6,769 bases of DNA from positions 1 through 6,769 of the forward strand of contig JAGLNE010000032.1 in NCBI GenBank assembly GCA_023139655.1, read 5' to 3'. This document shows positions 1 through 4,512 of this stretch, piece after piece; position 1 is the stretch's first letter, and each line of letters starts with the position of its first letter. This stretch comes from Candidatus Parcubacteria bacterium (GTDB taxonomy: Bacteria; Patescibacteriota; Patescibacteriia; Patescibacteriales; UBA12075). Made by a program: the position numbers and the translations under genes. The notes under the pieces were generated by a model. That model ran no database searches and was not told the origin of the DNA. It saw nothing but the letters and a program-made list of their open reading frames with translations.

Positions 1-1
1 T

Positions 2-469
2 TTTTCTTCCTGCTTGCCGCTTATTGTGCAACTCCCCTTTTTGTTTGCTGTGTTCCGTGTGTTCCGTGACGGTTTTGATAATGGTACCCTGGATTTAGTT
101 TACCCGTTTATTACCCGGCCGGAAGCGATTAATTATATATCGCTTGGTTTTATTGATCTTTCAGTAAGAAATATCCCCATGGCCGTAATGGCCGGAGCGG
201 CCCAGTTTTGGCAAACCAAAATGATGATGGCTAAAAAGCCGCCGATTAAAAGCCCGGGCGCCAAAGACGAGAACATGGCCGCGATCATGAATAAGCAAAT
301 GCTTTATTTTATGCCGCTTTTAACCGTAGTGATCGGCATCCAATTCCCCGGTGGTTTAGCCCTTTATTGGCTGGTTACGACCGTGTTGACCGGCGCACAA
401 CAGGCCTGGTTGTTTAATAAGGATGAAAAAAAGAAGCCAGTAATTGAAGGCGAGATTGTAAAAAAATAA
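2..469 (+). CDS. yidC: YidC/OxaA membrane protein insertase, C-terminal part (5' end outside window)
   Basis: YidC inserts and folds proteins in the cytoplasmic membrane, alone or with SecYEG. The reading frame is open from base 2 with no initiator, so this is the C-terminal ~155 residues of a gene starting upstream. Seen: the family signature CLPLIVQLPFLFAVFRVFRD at the left edge (CLP..xQxP..), a periplasmic stretch, a hydrophobic segment around IPMAVMAGAAQFWQTKM, then MPLLTVVIGIQFPGGLALYWLVTT, the characteristic FPxGLxLYW motif of the last transmembrane helices. It ends in a short Lys/Glu-rich cytoplasmic tail (NKDEKKKPVIEGEIVKK), as in YidC proteins without a long C-terminal extension. A strong terminator follows about 40 bp after the stop, so it appears to be the last gene of its operon. 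The often-linked jag/KH gene is not directly downstream. Confidence 0.95.
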   Translation, partial: FSSCLPLIVQLPFLFAVFRVFRDGFDNGTLDLVYPFITRPEAINYISLGFIDLSVRNIPMAVMAGAAQFWQTKMMMAKKPPIKSPGAKDENMAAIMNKQMLYFMPLLTVVIGIQFPGGLALYWLVTTVLTGAQQAWLFNKDEKKKPVIEGEIVKK

Positions 470-511
470 TGTTGTTACTAATTACGAATTACATACAAAT
501 TTACGAATACT

Positions 512-540
512 AAAAAAACCTTCATTAATTGAAGGTTTTT
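512..540. terminator. Bidirectional rho-independent terminator between yidC and the DAGK-fold gene
   Basis: The 8-bp stem AACCTTCA/TGAAGGTT (517-524 with 530-537) has a 5-nt loop and is flanked by an A run on the left and a T run on the right. Read on + it ends the yidC transcript. Read on - the A run becomes a 7-T tail and ends the convergent gene whose stop is at 567. Confidence 0.85.
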
Positions 541-566
541 ATGCGAGATACTTAATTGTTAGGATA

Positions 567-1346
567 TTAAAATTTTCGGTTTTTACCAATGATTAGGCTG
601 ATTTTCATGGGGGCAAGGTGAATATCAACCGGGGAAGTTAATTTTTTTACTCCATCCAAAAGGACGGGGTATTTTTTGTTGATAATTCGTAATTTATTAA
701 AAGCAAAAACACCTTGGTTGCTTGAGCCTTGTTTGCCAGGCAAATATTTTTTACCTTGCGCAGTCTTTACAACCAGTTCAAGCGAACCGTCAGCCGGGTC
801 GGTTTGGGCGGTCTGGGGCAGATTAAAGCCAAGTGGCAGGTTAATTACACCGATTTCCCCGGGTTCTTTTATTTCGATCGTATAATTTTCATCTATTTCT
901 ATCGTTGTATATTCAGTTGGGATAACCGCGGAGAATAAAAAGTAGCTGTTGTTCGCTTGCCCCAGGTCAAGTATCTCAATTCGGCGTTGTGAAAGAATAT
1001 CACAGGCCAGTTCAGCGCTGCCTACTCCCAAAAAGTCAGCGGTTAGTATATCCTTTTTTCCGATCGGGATAAATCCAAGCGGTACGCTTTGTCCGATTGT
1101 TTCGTGCGCCAGCAACTGGGCCATGGCATTAACAGCTTGGCTAAGTATTTGTTTGTCACCCACGGCGATAATGGTTTTGGCGCCTTTTTTAATCTCATTC
1201 TCAATCGCGTTGCTCACTGAACTAATCAATCCCAGCCGGACGATTTTGCCGTTTAGCCCTAGGTCGGTAATACGGGTTTCAACCCGGGAAACCTTGTTCA
1301 TGTGCTTTTTGTCGGAAACAAAAGTGTCGTAAATATAAACGTGCAT
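567..1346 (-). CDS. Diacylglycerol kinase (DAGK/YegS-fold) family protein with divergent nucleotide-binding motifs
   Basis: This 259-aa protein matches the layout of lipid kinases of the DAGK_cat/YegS family, which phosphorylate diacylglycerol or related lipids at the inner face of the membrane. N-terminal Rossmann-like half: KTIIAVGDKQIL (about residues 57-68) sits where the family has GGDGT, and VPLGFIPIGKKDI (88-100) where it has PLGxxPxGTGND. C-terminal beta-sandwich half: PADGSLELVV (184-193, like DDGxLDxVV) and LLDGV (229-233, like the late DGE motif). The second Gly, the Thr and the GTGND residues are replaced, so ATP binding may be altered or lost. I start at the ATG at 1346 because upstream codons fall in a 17-bp repeat and a -10-like TATATA lies 19 bp before it. 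There is no Shine-Dalgarno. It lies on the same strand downstream of the bactofilin gene, but a 171-bp repeat-filled gap separates them. The fold call is fairly secure; kinase activity is uncertain. Confidence 0.75.
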   Translation of the reverse strand: MHVYIYDTFVSDKKHMNKVSRVETRITDLGLNGKIVRLGLISSVSNAIENEIKKGAKTIIAVGDKQILSQAVNAMAQLLAHETIGQSVPLGFIPIGKKDILTADFLGVGSAELACDILSQRRIEILDLGQANNSYFLFSAVIPTEYTTIEIDENYTIEIKEPGEIGVINLPLGFNLPQTAQTDPADGSLELVVKTAQGKKYLPGKQGSSNQGVFAFNKLRIINKKYPVLLDGVKKLTSPVDIHLAPMKISLIIGKNRKF

Positions 1347-1364
1347 AATATTAAAATCCCAAAT

Positions 1365-1394
1365 TATATAATGCCCTTTGGGTACAAAATTCAA
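1365..1394 (-). promoter_or_regulatory. Candidate promoter for the DAGK-fold gene
   Basis: On the - strand, TTGAAT (1389-1394), an 18-bp spacer and TATATA (1365-1370) precede the ATG at 1346, giving an inferred leader of about 12 nt. It overlaps one copy of the ATATAATGCCC repeat, so the repeat itself may supply the -10. Confidence 0.35.
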
Positions 1395-1414
1395 ACAATA
1401 TAATGCCCCTTGGG
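1366..1414. repeat. Two 17-bp direct repeats, 32 bp apart
   Basis: ATATAATGCCCTTTGGG (1366-1382) and ATATAATGCCCCTTGGG (1398-1414) differ at one base. They sit directly upstream of the DAGK-fold gene, in - orientation reading CCCAA(A/G)GGGCATTATAT. Possible roles are a doubled operator or promoter, or simply a local duplication. Confidence 0.7.
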
Positions 1415-1426
1415 CGCAAATAAATT

Positions 1427-1500
1427 ACAAGCATCAAATTCAAAACAGTTTGAATTTTTAGTCATTGGAATTTGGAATTTATTTGGAATTTGGTGCTTGT
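1427..1500. repeat. Inverted repeat enclosing TTGGAATTT tandem copies (dispersed-type intergenic repeat)
   Basis: Outer arms 1427-1441 and 1486-1500 (ACAAGCATCAAATTC against GAATTTGGTGCTTGT) pair over 15 bp with one mismatch that is a G-U wobble in RNA. Inside are a small hairpin TTCAAA-ACAG-TTTGAA and three overlapping copies of TTGGAATTT. It lies just past the bactofilin stop and may act as its 3' structure. Similar AATTTGGAATTT strings are recurrent spacer repeats in Patescibacteria (general knowledge, not checked here). Confidence 0.65.
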
Positions 1501-1517
1501 AGTTTGAGTTTTTAGCT

Positions 1518-1901
1518 TTAGGGGTTTTTATGCTCGGACTCTTTACGTTGGTTGTCGCCCATATGACACTGGCCGTTTAAAATCGCACCTTTTTCAATCG
1601 AGAGTTCTTTGGCGTGAATATCGCCGCTTATGCGGGCGCTGGATTTTATTTCCAAATAGTCGCTCACCTTGATGTTGCCGGAAATTTTACCGCCAATACA
1701 CGCGTCTTTAGCACTCACGTCAGCCGAGACTTTAGCTGATTTATCAACCAGAAGAAAGTTTTTGGTTTTAACATTGCCCTCTACCTCTCCCTTGATGATG
1801 ATGTCGCCATCGCCATGGAAGTTGCCCTTTACTTTAACCGAAGCGCCAATAACGGTTTCGGCTTGCTTGGCATCAGTGTCTTTTTTTAGATCTTTAAACA
1901 T
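1518..1901 (-). CDS. Bactofilin (polymer-forming cytoskeletal protein)
   Basis: Bactofilins form nucleotide-independent filaments at the inner membrane face and scaffold cell-wall or morphogenesis enzymes. The 127-aa length is typical. Residues ~17-115 carry the right-handed beta-helix pattern of hydrophobic/Gly repeats every 6-7 residues: TVIGASVKVKGNFHGDGDII, IKGEVEGNV, LVDKSAKVSADVSAKDACIG, GKISGNIKVSDYLEIKSSAR and ISGDIHAKELSIEKGAIL. The start TVIGxxxxxxGN..xxGDIxIxGxxEG is the classic family opening. A short Lys/Asp N-tail and a charged C-tail (DNQRKESEHKNP) flank the core, as usual. The ATG at 1901 is preceded only by a weak GAAGGC. The long leader upstream is structured (see 1908-1971). 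Family assignment is secure; the cellular process it organises here is unknown. Confidence 0.93.
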   Translation of the reverse strand: MFKDLKKDTDAKQAETVIGASVKVKGNFHGDGDIIIKGEVEGNVKTKNFLLVDKSAKVSADVSAKDACIGGKISGNIKVSDYLEIKSSARISGDIHAKELSIEKGAILNGQCHMGDNQRKESEHKNP

Positions 1902-1907
1902 AAGTTA

Positions 1908-1971
1908 TTTGCCTTCGGCAAAGCCCCGTTACGCCTGCCTACGCTAAAGCTTCGGCGGATAAAAATGGGGC
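1908..1971. repeat. Hairpin-rich leader of the bactofilin gene, containing a CTTTAGC/GCCGAAGC-type repeat
   Basis: Two adjacent foldable units are seen: TTTGCC-TTC-GGCAAA (1908-1922), and a longer one closed by GCCCC/GGGGC (1923-1927 with 1967-1971), CGCC/GGCG (1932-1935 with 1954-1957) and GCT-AA-AGC at the tip. Read on - it contains GCCGAAGCTTTAGCGTAGGC, a string type scattered in Patescibacteria spacers. It lies 7 bp upstream of the bactofilin ATG, so it would be in the mRNA leader. Confidence 0.55.
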
Positions 1972-2027
1972 ACATGCGAATAGCTATTTGATAGTTATTA
2001 ATTTAGTTAGCTCGTCCCTTTTTCCTT

Positions 2028-2067
2028 CCCCCCTTCTCCTTTAGAAGGAGAGGGGTTGGGGGTGAGG
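2028..2067. repeat. Palindromic dispersed repeat, copy 1 of AGAGGGGTT(A/G)GGGGTGA
   Basis: A hairpin CTCCTT-TAG-AAGGAG (2036-2041 with 2045-2050), extendable through CCCC/GGGG with a one-base bulge, runs into AGAGGGGTTGGGGGTGA (2049-2065). The same 17-mer with one change occurs at 5392-5408 and 6496-6512. This is a known style of non-coding repeat; any ORF through it gives the artefactual peptide LTSPPTPLL. Confidence 0.8.
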
Positions 2068-2095
2068 TAAGGTTTATAAAATAAAAAGTGTTTTT

Positions 2096-2145
2096 AAAAA
2101 TGGGTGAAACGGGGCATGCAAATGTTTTTTTGCATGTCCCGTTTC
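2096..2145 (-). terminator. Terminator of the candidate ncRNA
   Basis: A 17-bp stem with one mismatch (2106-2122 with 2129-2145, arms GAAACGGGGCATGCAAA and TTTGCATGTCCCGTTTC) has a 6-nt loop. On the - strand it is followed after five bases by TTTTT (2096-2100). The + direction lacks a T run directly after the stem, so it serves the - strand. Confidence 0.65.
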
Positions 2146-2305
2146 GTTTGGGAAAATAGATTAGAGCTAACTCTGGATACGCTCTGTCCGGCCTTTGCTT
2201 TCTGCTTTGTTTAATTGCCCTCGGAAGGCTCCCTCCGTGTTTACGTCGCACGTGTTTTTAAGGCGATACCGCCCCTCTAATCTTTGTCTTTCCCAAATTT
2301 ATTAT
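2096..2305 (-). ncRNA. Candidate structured non-coding RNA, ~210 nt, family not recognised
   Basis: A complete RNA gene layout is seen on the - strand: promoter (2312-2339), structured body, terminator hairpin. The body is closed by a two-part end-to-end stem: TTTGGGAAA (5' arm 2297-2289, 3' arm 2155-2147) and GATTAGAG/CTCTAATC (2282-2275 with 2166-2159), separated by a small asymmetric internal loop. Internal hairpins: GGCG-GTAT-CGCC (2262-2273), a 6-bp stem with GAGC loop (2222-2237), and ACGT-GCG-ACGT. GCCTT near the 5' side could also pair with AAGGC further 3', suggesting alternative or tertiary pairing. No supportable protein is encoded: the only long frames run through the repeats next door. 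It lacks the tmRNA tag/acceptor ends, RNase P GAGGAAAGUCC, and the SRP AGGUCNGGAAGGAAGCAGC core, and does not fold as a single 6S-like rod. It could still be a diverged member of a known family. Confidence 0.6.
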
Positions 2306-2311
2306 GGTTTT

Positions 2312-2339
2312 ATTTTATCAGATTACAGTGTTTTGTCTA
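2312..2339 (-). promoter_or_regulatory. Promoter of the candidate ncRNA
   Basis: On the - strand, TAGACA (2334-2339), a 16-bp spacer and TAAAAT (2312-2317) place the start near 2305, just outside the closing stem of the RNA. The position relative to that stem supports both calls. Confidence 0.55.
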
Positions 2340-2384
2340 GTTATGCCCTGGATATAAGAGCTTGTTTTTAAAAATATTAACAAT

Positions 2385-2413
2385 TTTACAAAATATAAAT
2401 TGTTTGTTAAAGT
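2385..2413 (+). promoter_or_regulatory. Promoter of the 23-codon ORF unit
   Basis: TTTACA (2385-2390), a 17-bp spacer and TAAAGT (2408-2413) predict a start near 2420. The resulting ~75-nt leader contains an imperfect hairpin closed by TGCTG/CAGCA (about 2430-2458) before the ribosome binding site. It is divergent from the ncRNA promoter with about 45 bp between them. Confidence 0.5.
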
Positions 2414-2495
2414 AAATATCAGACAAGGGTGCTGTTTAGCATTAAGGCTTGAGCAGCAAATTACGAAAACCCCACTTATTAGGAGGGAACTCAAA

Positions 2496-2567
2496 ATGAT
2501 TGTTACCAATCGTAGTAACCAGCAGTCAACTTATGCAGATTTTTCTCAGGTTTCCAGACTAGAATAG
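2496..2567 (+). CDS. Small ORF, 23 aa, unknown function, with its own promoter, SD and terminators
   Basis: I do not recognise the peptide MIVTNRSNQQSTYADFSQVS followed by RLE. It is polar, with no membrane segment or cysteine. The case for translation is the context: a perfect AGGAGG (2481-2486) 9 nt before the ATG, a well-spaced promoter at 2385-2413, a structured leader, and two hairpins with T runs starting 15 and 52 bp after the stop. Nothing else is encoded on this transcript. It could be a small protein, or a leader peptide whose translation controls the hairpins, but no + strand gene lies downstream to be attenuated. It could also be a dual-function RNA partner of the divergent ncRNA. 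Comparative conservation of the codons is not visible from one sequence, so translation is likely and function open. Confidence 0.6.
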   Translation: MIVTNRSNQQSTYADFSQVSRLE

Positions 2568-2582
2568 GGCGTTTAGTTCAAG

Positions 2583-2619
2583 TCTCTCGGGCGACCCGAA
2601 ATGAGAGATAATTTTTTTT
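2583..2619 (+). terminator. First terminator after the 23-codon ORF
   Basis: Stem TCGGG-CGA-CCCGA (2587-2591 with 2595-2599) is extended by TCTC/GAGA (2583-2586 with 2605-2608) across a one-sided bulge. It is followed by TAA and then an 8-T run (2612-2619). Confidence 0.6.
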
Positions 2620-2658
2620 AAGGTCTGGCACAAGCTTTACGCCAGGCCTTATTTTTTT
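2620..2658 (+). terminator. Second terminator after the 23-codon ORF
   Basis: A 10-bp stem AAGGTCTGGC/GCCAGGCCTT (2620-2629 with 2641-2650, one G-U pair) with an 11-nt loop is followed by A and seven T's. It begins right after the first terminator's T run and overlaps the 3' end of the convergent HD gene. Confidence 0.75.
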
Positions 2659-3214
2659 ATTTAAAAAGAATCTGAACGGCCTTGTATCTTTCTTTGATAA
2701 GTTTTTTTGAGCTCTCAAAGTGCAGTTGCTGCCATTTTCTTTCTAGTTTTTCTCTAACCGCGTCTTTGGCTTGGCCCTGATCTTTGTTCTCATAAATAAA
2801 GGCCGCCTTGAAAATGCCGGGAACATTATCAAAATTACTCAAAGCGTCAGCATCCGATATGATTTGCTCTTCAATAGTATTTCTTTTGCTTTTTCCTGAA
2901 CCACGGTGGTTTAAGATACATTTTTTAACTTGGTCTATTCTCTCGCTTGGATAGCCAAGCTTTTTTAGTTTTTTCTCGGCAATAGTTGCCCCGGTAACAT
3001 GATGATTTTCACGGCCGTGAATTATTGAGCCAATATCGTGCAGCCAGGCCGCGAGTTCAACTATTTCCTCATCCGCTTTTAATTCTTTTGCCAGCGCCTT
3101 GGCATAATTAACCATTGGGACAAGATGAAAAGGAAACGGTTCATAGCCGTATTTACTGCCTGGTTTTTTGCATTCGGCCTTAACAAAATTTTTTACTTCA
3201 TTAATTATGTTCAT
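2657..3214 (-). CDS. HD-domain phosphohydrolase
   Basis: HD-superfamily enzymes use a His/Asp-bound metal site to hydrolyse phosphoester bonds, commonly of nucleotides. Metal-ligand pattern in the 185 residues: His30 (FPFH), His59-Asp60 in LAAWLHDIGS, His71-His72 (ENHHVTGA), His103 (ILNHRGSGK) and Asp121/Asp123 (ISDADALSNFD). This is the order expected of a compact one-domain HD hydrolase of the YedJ/YpgQ sort, where LHDIG and a downstream DADxL are usual. No signal peptide or membrane segment, so cytosolic. The ATG at 3214 has no Shine-Dalgarno, but the next Met (34) would lose His30. It stands alone: convergent to the 23-codon ORF on its 3' side, with the inverted-repeat cassette upstream. 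The substrate cannot be read from sequence. Confidence 0.85.
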   Translation of the reverse strand: MNIINEVKNFVKAECKKPGSKYGYEPFPFHLVPMVNYAKALAKELKADEEIVELAAWLHDIGSIIHGRENHHVTGATIAEKKLKKLGYPSERIDQVKKCILNHRGSGKSKRNTIEEQIISDADALSNFDNVPGIFKAAFIYENKDQGQAKDAVREKLERKWQQLHFESSKKLIKERYKAVQILFK

Positions 3215-3265
3215 GGTTTTTTGAAAATTATTAATGTGGCGTTATAATAAAATACTTTTAGAAGG

Positions 3266-3287
3266 GGCGAGTTTTTTAATGCTCGCC
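3266..3287 (-). terminator. Hairpin after the 57-aa gene, possible terminator
   Basis: GGCGAG/CTCGCC (3266-3271 with 3282-3287) with a 10-nt A/T loop lies 5 bp past the stop codon on the - strand. The following sequence is CCTTCTAAAAG rather than a T run, so termination may be weak. It shares three bases with the inverted-repeat arm. Confidence 0.45.
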
Positions 3288-3292
3288 TTTGC

Positions 3293-3466
3293 CTAACGGC
3301 TTATAAAAAGAGCCCTTTTGCGATATACTCGCTTTTGTGGGTTGTCGGCTGTGTTTAGTTCAATTGGTTTTGGCATTTGTCTGCGTATATATTTATTGGT
3401 ACTTGACTGGATCGCCAATAAATTAAGCTGTTTTTTTCTGAATTTTGGTTTGTTTCTTTTTGCCAA
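3293..3466 (-). CDS. Small highly basic protein, 57 aa, unknown function
   Basis: Reading from TTG at 3466 gives a 57-aa protein beginning MAKRNKPKFRKKQLNLLAIQ and ending KRVYRKRALFISR, with TAG at 3293-3295. It has 17 Lys/Arg against 2 acidic residues, no Cys and no membrane segment, which suggests nucleic-acid or ribosome binding (inference). I checked it by eye against small ribosomal proteins (bL32-bL36, bS21, bTHX) and saw no match. The start is set by the best SD in the window, AGGAGGTGGT, 8 nt before TTG; no ATG lies closer. The unit is enclosed by the 23-bp inverted repeat, with a hairpin right after the stop. Translation is likely because of the SD and the biased composition; the function is unknown. 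Confidence 0.65.
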   Translation of the reverse strand: MAKRNKPKFRKKQLNLLAIQSSTNKYIRRQMPKPIELNTADNPQKRVYRKRALFISR

Positions 3467-3501
3467 TTATACCACCTCCTTACTTAGCCCCTTCTAAAAG
3501 T

Positions 3502-3531
3502 ATTTTATTGTTAAGAATAATTAGGTCTCCA
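3502..3531 (-). promoter_or_regulatory. Weak candidate promoter of the 57-aa gene
   Basis: On the - strand, TGGAGA (3526-3531), an 18-bp spacer and TAAAAT (3502-3507) precede the SD. The -10 lies inside the outer inverted-repeat arm, so a transcript would begin within that arm. Confidence 0.3.
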
Positions 3532-3558
3532 GTTGTGAAATAAATATTTTTAGGAAAC

Positions 3559-3583
3559 GGGAAAATCAATGAACGATTTTCCC
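3559..3583 (-). terminator. Hairpin after the 72-aa gene, possible terminator
   Basis: A 9-bp perfect stem GGGAAAATC/GATTTTCCC (3559-3567 with 3575-3583) has a 7-nt loop, 15 bp past the stop. On the - strand it is followed by GTTTCC, then the inverted-repeat arm, so the T tail is poor. Confidence 0.5.
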
Positions 3584-3597
3584 TGATTAATAAAGAG

Positions 3598-3816
3598 CTA
3601 AAACAAAGCTAGAAGCTCATCCGTAAGCTGTTCAATTTTTTCCCATTCTTCACCGGTAAAACTAACCAAACCAAACGGTGCATCAAAACGTGTTGTGGGA
3701 TAAATTAATTTTTCCCGTTGCTTGCGGATATATTCCACTGTTACATCCTCAGGTTTTACACCGTCAATTTCTGCAATAGCTTCGTTAAAAAAGCTTTCCA
3801 AATTTTTAGCGGTCAT
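3598..3816 (-). CDS. Small acidic protein, 72 aa, unknown function
   Basis: The protein begins MTAKNLESFFNEAIAEIDGV. It looks soluble: an amphipathic N-terminal helix, a middle with VTVEYIRKQREKLIYP then TTRFDAPFGLVSF, and a C-terminal helix EEWEKIEQLTDELLALF. Acidic residues outnumber basic ones. I do not recognise a family. Size and build would fit an antitoxin-like or adaptor protein, but no partner toxin is adjacent, so I assign nothing. AAGGAGGG precedes tandem GTG-ATG codons; the ATG at 3816 is 5 nt from AGGAGG and the GTG at 3819 only 2 nt, so I choose the ATG. It is framed by the 19-bp inverted repeat and followed by a 9-bp hairpin. Same strand as both neighbours, 46 bp after the membrane-protein gene. 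Confidence 0.7.
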   Translation of the reverse strand: MTAKNLESFFNEAIAEIDGVKPEDVTVEYIRKQREKLIYPTTRFDAPFGLVSFTGEEWEKIEQLTDELLALF

Positions 3817-3862
3817 CACACCCTCCTTGTTTTAAAAGATTAAACTAGCTTCCTAAAAATAT

Positions 3863-4495
3863 TTATTTTTTTATAACAATATTTTTTATTATTTCATTAC
3901 TTTGAGCGGTTTGCGAATTGTCGTTTATAATTATCCAGATATCAATTTTGATGTCTTCAAGAAAAGTAGTATATTCTCTGATTACACAAGTATCTCCCTG
4001 ACAATCATGGTTAGATGTAAAAAAGTAATGGTTTCCAATTTTTTCTATAGAATATTGATTATAGTTTTCCAGCTGTGCGAACGCGTCTTGTTGGCCGTTG
4101 TATCTCTCAACATTAGGGTAGTCACCAAAAAAACAAACATCGTCTTCACAGTTTTTTATAAATTCTTCAATAGAGTTTTTGTTGAAGAATTGAATTTCAT
4201 TAAGATAAGGTAGGGTTTTTTGAGTTGTTTCAAAATCATACGAAACAATAGACCCTCGACGGTTTGGTTCATTTATATTTTTAGAAATTGTGTAAGTATC
4301 CGGAACGTTAATTTTAATTCCCAGGGACTCTATATCTTGAAAGATTAAATTGTTATTTTTCAACTCACTTTCGGTTGTTTTAGTTTCCTCCTGCCCCGGC
4401 CTAGGGTCAATTGGTTTATTTAAAATATAAACAACATAAAAAGCGATTGTTAATAATATTACTAAAAAAATAATGTAGTATATTTTTTTATTCAT
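3863..4495 (-). CDS. Membrane-anchored extracytoplasmic protein, unknown function
   Basis: In the 210-aa product, residues ~6-25 (YYIIFLVILLTIAFYVVYIL) after MNKK form an uncleaved signal anchor. A Pro/Glu/Thr linker (KPIDPRPGQEETKTTESE) leads to an outside domain of ~160 residues. That domain begins with a strand-rich stretch (FQDIESLGIKINVPDTYTIS) typical of small extracytoplasmic proteins in Patescibacteria, and holds exactly four cysteines as two CX4C pairs, Cys116/Cys121 (NCEDDVC) and Cys165/Cys170 (DCQGDTC), both in acidic contexts, so disulfides or metal binding are plausible. It ends IIKNIVIKK. No named family recognised. There is no SD: the ATG at 4495 follows a promoter-leader module nearly identical to that of the upstream peptidase gene. 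The AT-rich composition contrasts with the left-hand genes. Confidence 0.75.
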   Translation of the reverse strand: MNKKIYYIIFLVILLTIAFYVVYILNKPIDPRPGQEETKTTESELKNNNLIFQDIESLGIKINVPDTYTISKNINEPNRRGSIVSYDFETTQKTLPYLNEIQFFNKNSIEEFIKNCEDDVCFFGDYPNVERYNGQQDAFAQLENYNQYSIEKIGNHYFFTSNHDCQGDTCVIREYTTFLEDIKIDIWIIINDNSQTAQSNEIIKNIVIKK

Positions 4496-4512
4496 AAAGT
4501 TATAGGATAAAT
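4493..4512 (-). promoter_or_regulatory. Start-codon-proximal leader motif, copy A
   Basis: This 20-bp stretch including the ATG of the membrane-protein gene matches 17 of 20 bases with 5176-5195 at the peptidase gene. On the - strand both read ATTTAT(C/T)CTATAAC before the ATG. No Shine-Dalgarno is present in either. Confidence 0.55.

Larger units (their letters stand above)
3246..3509. repeat. Perfect 23-bp inverted repeat enclosing the 57-aa gene
   Basis: Arms 3246-3268 and 3487-3509 are exact reverse complements (AATAAAATAC.. against ..GTATTTTATT, GC-rich at the inner ends, GGGGC/GCCCC). The 264-bp unit contains leader, SD, ORF and 3' hairpin of one small gene. In RNA the arms could tie the mRNA ends together; in DNA they look like ends of a miniature element, but no target-site duplication is evident beside them. 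Confidence 0.9.
3538..3868. repeat. Perfect 19-bp inverted repeat enclosing the 72-aa gene
   Basis: AAATAAATATTTTTAGGAA (3538-3556) is exactly reverse-complementary to 3850-3868. The unit holds SD, ORF and a 3' hairpin, as in the neighbouring 3246-3509 unit, and the arms of the two units resemble each other (AATAAA(A)TA(C/T)TTTTAG). The right arm overlaps the last codon and stop of the membrane-protein gene at 3863. Confidence 0.85.

Noticed and set aside
481..510. TTACGAAT occurring twice after yidC
   Set aside because: Only 8 bp in AT-rich sequence; similar strings are common spacer repeats and no structure is formed here.
676..1332. Three + strand ORFs of 69, 69 and 127 codons
   Set aside because: Antisense shadows of the DAGK-fold gene, with no family features or ribosome binding sites.
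1347..1394. N-terminal extension of the DAGK-fold protein to the ATG at 1394
   Set aside because: The extra 16 residues are encoded by part of a local 17-bp repeat and a -10-like sequence; the ATG at 1346 begins the plausible first beta-strand.
1669..1947. 92-codon + strand ORF
   Set aside because: Antisense shadow of the bactofilin beta-helix repeats and its leader.
2003..2251. 82-codon - strand ORF
   Set aside because: It runs through the terminator hairpin and the dispersed repeat (peptide LTSPPTPLL is the usual artefact of that repeat) and through the ncRNA body. No ribosome binding site.
2222..2260. Resemblance of CCTTAAAAAC..GCGACG in the ncRNA to a stretch of enterobacterial 6S RNA
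   Set aside because: Short match only; the region forms several hairpins inside a closed loop rather than the 6S rod with one central bubble.
2318..2509. 63-codon - strand ORF
   Set aside because: It overlaps both divergent promoters and the SD of the 23-codon ORF, and has no SD of its own.
3246..3868. Reading the inverted-repeat units as classical MITEs
   Set aside because: No target-site duplication is visible directly outside either pair of arms, and each unit carries a gene with its own SD and hairpin.
3902..4213. 103-codon + strand ORF
   Set aside because: Antisense shadow of the membrane-anchored protein, whose signal anchor and paired cysteines make the - frame convincing.
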